From: Paracoccaceae bacterium
GTDB taxonomy: Bacteria > Pseudomonadota > Alphaproteobacteria > Rhodobacterales > Rhodobacteraceae
NCBI GenBank assembly: GCA_007128995.1
Contig: SKWJ01000028.1
Span: 1 to 8,801, forward strand
DNA length: 8,801 nt
Direction of reading: 5' to 3'
In this document: in pieces, positions 5,486 to 8,801 of the stretch
Layout: each line of letters begins with the position of its first letter
How positions within the stretch are numbered: the stretch's first letter is position 1
Made by a program: the position numbers and the translations under genes
Notes under the pieces: model-generated
Databases searched by the model: none
Seen by the model: the letters and a program-made list of their open reading frames with translations, nothing else
What the model was told of the DNA's origin: nothing

Positions 5486-7054
5486 ATGTCAGAGCCAGCA
5501 CATGAAATGGTGAAACAGGCCGGTGCACGGCGGGGCCGCGACGGGGGCGGGGGGGCTGCGCGCCGGGCGGCGCGCAGTGCCGTCAGCATCGAGACGGCGC
5601 GCTATATAGAGCGCAACATCCCCGATCTGGAAGTCCTGAACGAAGAGGCACTTGCGATTATCGAGGCCAATGCCGAAACCGTTCTGGCAGAGATCGGGGT
5701 GAATTTCGTTGACAACCCGGCCGCACTGGACCTGTGGCGCAGCGCCGGCGCCGAGGTGGTGGGTGAACGTGTGCGTATTCCGCGCGGTCTTGCGCGCCAG
5801 CTTTGCGCCACTGCACCCGCGCGCTTTACCCAGCATGCCCGCAATCCTGCGCGCTCGGTCGAGATCGGGGGGCGTTCACTGGTTCTGGCGCCTGTATACG
5901 GTCCCCGCTTCGTGCGCGACGCCAATGGCGGGCGGCGCTATGCCACGATGGACGATTTCCGCAATTTCGTGAAGTTGGGCTATATGTCGAAATGGCTGCA
6001 CCATTCCGGCGGCACTGTGTGCGAGCCAACGGATGTGGCCGTCAACAAGCGCCATCTGGATATGTTGCAGGCGCATATGCTGTATTCGGACAAGCCGTTC
6101 ATGGGGTCGGTCACCGAACCGGTCCGGGCGTCCGATTCGGTTGAAATGGCGAAGCTCGTGTTCGGGGCAGACTTTGTGGACCAGAACACGGTCATGACCT
6201 CGCTGATCAACATCAACTCGCCGCTGACTTTCGATTCGGTCATGATGGGCGCGCTTGAAGTCTATGCGCGGGCGAATCAGGCCTGTATCATTTCGCCCTT
6301 CATTGTGGGCGGGGCGATGGCCCCGACCACAGTTGCCGGCACGCTGACGCAGGTTCTTGCAGAAGTTCTTGCCGGGGTGGCCTACAGTCAGCTTGTGCGT
6401 CCGGGGGCGCCGGTCGTGTTCGGTGCGTTTGTCACCTCGATTGACATGAATAGCGGCGCGCCGACCTTTGGCACGCCAGAAGCGGCGCTTATCACCTATG
6501 GTGCAGGACAACTCGCGCGCAGGTTGGGATTGCCCTATCGCTCGGGCGGGGCGTTCTGCGGCTCGAAACTGCCCGATGCACAAGCTGCGTATGAGACTGC
6601 GAACAGCCTGAACATGGCGCTGCTGGCAGGGGTGAATTTCATGTTGCATGCTTGCGGCTGGCTGGAAGGGGGGCTTGTGTCCTCCTATGAGAAATTCGTC
6701 ATGGATGCGGATCAGCTTGGGGCGCTGCATCATCTGGCGAAGGGGGTGGATATCTCGGAAAACGGTCAGGCCATGGACGCGCTGCGCGAGGTAGGGCCGG
6801 GGGGCCATTTTCTGGGCTGCGCGCATACGCAGGCGAATTTCAAGGATGCGTTCTGGCGTTCGGACCTGCTGGATTACAAACCCTTCGAGACATGGGACGA
6901 GGATGGTGCGCGCGATACTCAGGCACTGGCCTCGGTCCGGGTTGCAAAGCTGCTCGGCGATTATCAGCAACCCCAGCTTGACCCGGGCATTGCCGAAGCG
7001 GTTCAGGCCTATATCGATCAACGCAAGGCATCAGAGCCTGACGCCTTCGGGTGA
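5486..7054 (+). CDS. MttB-family (trimethylamine methyltransferase-like) protein, non-pyrrolysine
   Basis: A 522-residue member of the MttB superfamily (COG5598). Characterised members move a methyl group from trimethylamine or a quaternary amine (glycine betaine for MtgB) to a cobalt corrinoid protein. The N-terminus (residues 15-30) is Arg/Gly/Ala-rich, typical of alphaproteobacterial homologues. Family-like stretches are EEALAIIEANAETVLAEIG (53-71), VYGPRFVRDANGGRRYATMD (137-156), HHSGGTVCEPTD (172-183), LININSPLTFDSVMM (240-254), SPFIVGGAMAPTTVAGTLTQ (270-289), GAPTFGTPEAALITYGAGQLARR (324-346), CGSKLPDAQAAYE (358-370) and HACGWLEGGL (388-397). The frame has no TAG, so no pyrrolysine is encoded; the methanogen MttB Pyl position probably falls near 358-370. 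Start chosen by AGGAG and length. No corrinoid protein, reductive activator or methyl-THF transferase gene is adjacent in the window. True substrate unknown; the label 'trimethylamine methyltransferase' should not be read as activity. Confidence 0.9.
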   Translation: MSEPAHEMVKQAGARRGRDGGGGAARRAARSAVSIETARYIERNIPDLEVLNEEALAIIEANAETVLAEIGVNFVDNPAALDLWRSAGAEVVGERVRIPRGLARQLCATAPARFTQHARNPARSVEIGGRSLVLAPVYGPRFVRDANGGRRYATMDDFRNFVKLGYMSKWLHHSGGTVCEPTDVAVNKRHLDMLQAHMLYSDKPFMGSVTEPVRASDSVEMAKLVFGADFVDQNTVMTSLININSPLTFDSVMMGALEVYARANQACIISPFIVGGAMAPTTVAGTLTQVLAEVLAGVAYSQLVRPGAPVVFGAFVTSIDMNSGAPTFGTPEAALITYGAGQLARRLGLPYRSGGAFCGSKLPDAQAAYETANSLNMALLAGVNFMLHACGWLEGGLVSSYEKFVMDADQLGALHHLAKGVDISENGQAMDALREVGPGGHFLGCAHTQANFKDAFWRSDLLDYKPFETWDEDGARDTQALASVRVAKLLGDYQQPQLDPGIAEAVQAYIDQRKASEPDAFG

Positions 7055-7065
7055 CAGGTGATCCC

Positions 7066-7101
7066 CGCGCGCGGCATGCCTTGGTCGGCGTGCCGCGCGC
7101 G
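7066..7101. terminator. Bidirectional hairpin terminator between convergent genes
   Basis: Arms 7066-7080 and 7087-7101 form a 15-bp GC-rich stem with one wobble (T7077 with G7090) and a 6-base loop TTGGTC. It lies in the 50-base gap between the mttB stop and the stop of the convergent TRAP gene, the expected place for a shared terminator. Neither strand has a clear U-tract after the stem, so it is not a textbook intrinsic terminator; it may block RNA decay or act with Rho. Confidence 0.7.
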
Positions 7102-7104
7102 ATA

Positions 7105-8801
7105 TCATGCCCTGGGTGATGCTTCTGCGCGCTTGGCAAGTGTGCGCTGGAACATGAACACGGCCCCAGCCACAGCCAGCCCGATCAGATCTGATGTCCA
7201 GCCACCTGCGATCATCGCAAGCGCGGCCGCGCCCACACAGATGCGCAACACAGGCCCGATTGCGCCAAACAGCCATCCTTGCACAGCCGAAGCCAGCAGA
7301 TAGATGCCAAGCGAGGCCGTGACGAACACATGGGCGATGTCCAAAGGTGCGCCCTGCATCAGAAGCGATGAACTGTAAAAGAACATGAAGGGCACGACAA
7401 AGGCGGCAAGACCTATCTTGAAGGCCTCGACCGATGTGCGCATCGGGTCGGATTGCGCAATCGCCGCGCCCGCATAGGCCGCCAGTGCCACAGGCGGGGT
7501 GATGGCTGACATGACAGCATAGTAGAAGATGAAGAAATGGGCGGTCAGGGGCTCGATCCCCATGCGGATCAGGCCGGGTGCAATGACGCTGGCAGCCACG
7601 GCATAGGCTGCAGTCGTCGGCATGCCCATTCCCAGAATGATTGCAACACACATCGCAAAGAACAGCGCAAGAAGCTGGCTTTGGCCCGCAATCGCCATCA
7701 GAACCCCGGAAAGTCGCACGCCGATGCCAGTAATGGCGATGATCCCGACGATCACCCCAGCGGCGGCACAGACCGCGACCAGTTGCAGCGACATCTTTGC
7801 GGCGATCTCAAGCGCATAGGGGATCATCCTGAAATGGGTGATCGCCGCGGAAATTCCCTTGGACAACGGGGAATTGATGCGCAGGGTCATCAGCATTCCG
7901 AAGATCGACATGGCACTGATGAGGACAGACACGATCAGTTGAGTCGTTGTCCCCGCGACCCAACCTTGGGTCAGAGCCTGCGCAAGCACCACCAGCGGCA
8001 TGAGCGCGAGCACACAGAGGATCAGCCCCATCAGATGATTTCGCATCCCGTCGCCACGGCCATCGACCAGAACGCGCAGATAGCTGACAGCAAAGGCCGC
8101 GATCATCGCATAGGTCCCGGCACGGATGACGGAATAGCCGACATAGAGCGCGCCGATCAGCATGATGATTGGAATGAACAGATAGGCCTGCTTTGCCATT
8201 TCACGGAATTTTGGCAGTTGCGAGCGTGGCAGCCCTTGCATGCCCTTCTTCAGCGCCTCCTTGTCGACCATGAAATAGACCGACAGAAAATACAGGATTG
8301 CCGGGATGATCGCTGCGATTACGATTTCTCGGTACTGGATACCGGTGATCTCGGCCATGATGAAGGCACCCGCGCCCATGATCGGGGGCAGGATCTGCCC
8401 GCCGGAACTGGCCGCAGCCTCGACACTGGCGGCGGTTTGCGGGCGATAGCCCACTTTCTTCATCAGCGGAATTGTCAGCGACCCCGTGGACACCACGTTG
8501 CCCGCCGATGTGCCGTTGATCATTCCCATCAGGCCCGAGCCGAAGATTGCCACCTTCGCCGGACCACCGCGTGTGCCACCGGCCGCGGCGAAGGCGAAAT
8601 TGATGAAATATTCGCCAACCCGGCTGGTCTGGAGAAAGGCGGCGAAGGTGATGAACAGGATGATATAGGTTGACGAAACAGCAGTGGTGGGCCCCAGAAC
8701 ACCGATATCCGTGTAAATGCGGGCGAAGAAACGCTCGGGCGAATAGCCGCGATGGTTCAGAAACCCCGGCAGCCACGGGCCCAGAAAGCCATAGGCGATG
8801 A
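7105..8801 (-). CDS. TRAP transporter fused permease (TAXI-type 4TM/12TM), 3' part; N-terminus outside window
   Basis: An open frame runs from the right edge to the TGA at 7107-7105, giving 564 full codons with no start needed inside the window; the GTG at 8553 is an internal Val, since typical family sequence continues upstream of it (GPTTAVSSTYIILFITFAAF, then TSRVGEYFINFAFAA and GGTRGGPAK). Recognisable units: GSGLMGMINGTSAGN and VVSTGSLTIPLMKKVGY just after, EAAASSGGQILPPIMGAGAF, GMGMPTTAAYAVAASVIAP, and FYYAVMSAITPPVALAAYAG. These match TRAP permeases in which the small and large membrane subunits are fused, which work with TAXI-class solute-binding proteins and use Na+ or H+ gradients for uptake. 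Many hydrophobic helices run to the C-terminus, which ends LAKRAEASPRA. Family members are usually 650-880 residues, so roughly 100-300 residues, including the DctQ-like part, lie beyond the edge, as probably does the binding-protein gene. Substrate unknown. Confidence 0.93.
   Translation of the reverse strand, partial: IAYGFLGPWLPGFLNHRGYSPERFFARIYTDIGVLGPTTAVSSTYIILFITFAAFLQTSRVGEYFINFAFAAAGGTRGGPAKVAIFGSGLMGMINGTSAGNVVSTGSLTIPLMKKVGYRPQTAASVEAAASSGGQILPPIMGAGAFIMAEITGIQYREIVIAAIIPAILYFLSVYFMVDKEALKKGMQGLPRSQLPKFREMAKQAYLFIPIIMLIGALYVGYSVIRAGTYAMIAAFAVSYLRVLVDGRGDGMRNHLMGLILCVLALMPLVVLAQALTQGWVAGTTTQLIVSVLISAMSIFGMLMTLRINSPLSKGISAAITHFRMIPYALEIAAKMSLQLVAVCAAAGVIVGIIAITGIGVRLSGVLMAIAGQSQLLALFFAMCVAIILGMGMPTTAAYAVAASVIAPGLIRMGIEPLTAHFFIFYYAVMSAITPPVALAAYAGAAIAQSDPMRTSVEAFKIGLAAFVVPFMFFYSSSLLMQGAPLDIAHVFVTASLGIYLLASAVQGWLFGAIGPVLRICVGAAALAMIAGGWTSDLIGLAVAGAVFMFQRTLAKRAEASPRA

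Noticed and set aside
5876..7021. 381-codon open frame antisense to mttB.
   Set aside because: It lies wholly inside a conserved gene; its Arg/His/Gln-rich composition is what the reverse strand of GC-rich coding DNA gives. No ribosome-binding site or family recognised.
5486..7054. Pyrrolysine-containing MttB.
   Set aside because: No in-frame TAG occurs anywhere in the frame, and no pyl gene is in the window.
8472..8553. GTG at 8553 as the start of a separate TRAP large-subunit gene.
   Set aside because: The same frame continues upstream to the window edge with typical TRAP permease sequence, so this is an internal valine codon.
7537..8673. 378-codon open frame antisense to the TRAP permease.
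   Set aside because: His/Asp/Arg/Gln-rich peptide typical of the complement of a membrane-protein gene; the opposite strand has clear TRAP motifs throughout.

Overview
The window looks like chromosomal DNA of a GC-rich alphaproteobacterium, most likely Rhodobacterales/Roseobacter-like. This rests on gene content (nadABC operon, DUF1007/NicO metal cassette, a non-pyrrolysine MttB-family protein with an Arg/Gly-rich N-terminus, a TAXI-type TRAP permease) and on strong G/C use at third codon positions. Taxonomy is inference; no rRNA or tRNA gene is present. I see no mobile element, CRISPR array or prophage signal.

The left 5.2 kb is one run of minus-strand genes, read right to left: nadA, nadB, nadC, a DUF1007 periplasmic protein, a NicO-family nickel/cobalt transporter, and the first 44 codons of a MATE-family efflux protein cut by the left edge. 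nadA/nadB and nadB/nadC each overlap by 4 bases (GTGA and ATGA), so translation is probably coupled. Together they encode the de novo route aspartate -> iminoaspartate -> quinolinate -> nicotinate mononucleotide. After a 71-base gap come DUF1007 and NicO, which overlap by 16 bases and form a metal-handling pair. The MATE gene follows 41 bases after NicO.

A 243-base divergent intergenic region (5243-5485) separates nadA from a plus-strand gene for a 522-residue MttB-family (trimethylamine methyltransferase-like) protein with no in-frame amber codon. Two inverted repeats lie in this region. Convergent with mttB, and separated from it by a 50-base spacer holding a 15-bp GC-rich hairpin, is the 3' part of a fused TRAP permease. 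It reads through to the right edge of the window, so its N-terminus and any solute-binding partner lie outside.

The NAD operon and the transporters are ordinary families. The least explained items are the MttB homologue, which has no corrinoid protein or methyl-acceptor gene beside it in this window, its convergent TRAP neighbour, and the DUF1007 protein, whose predicted mature N-terminus is His-Pro-His.
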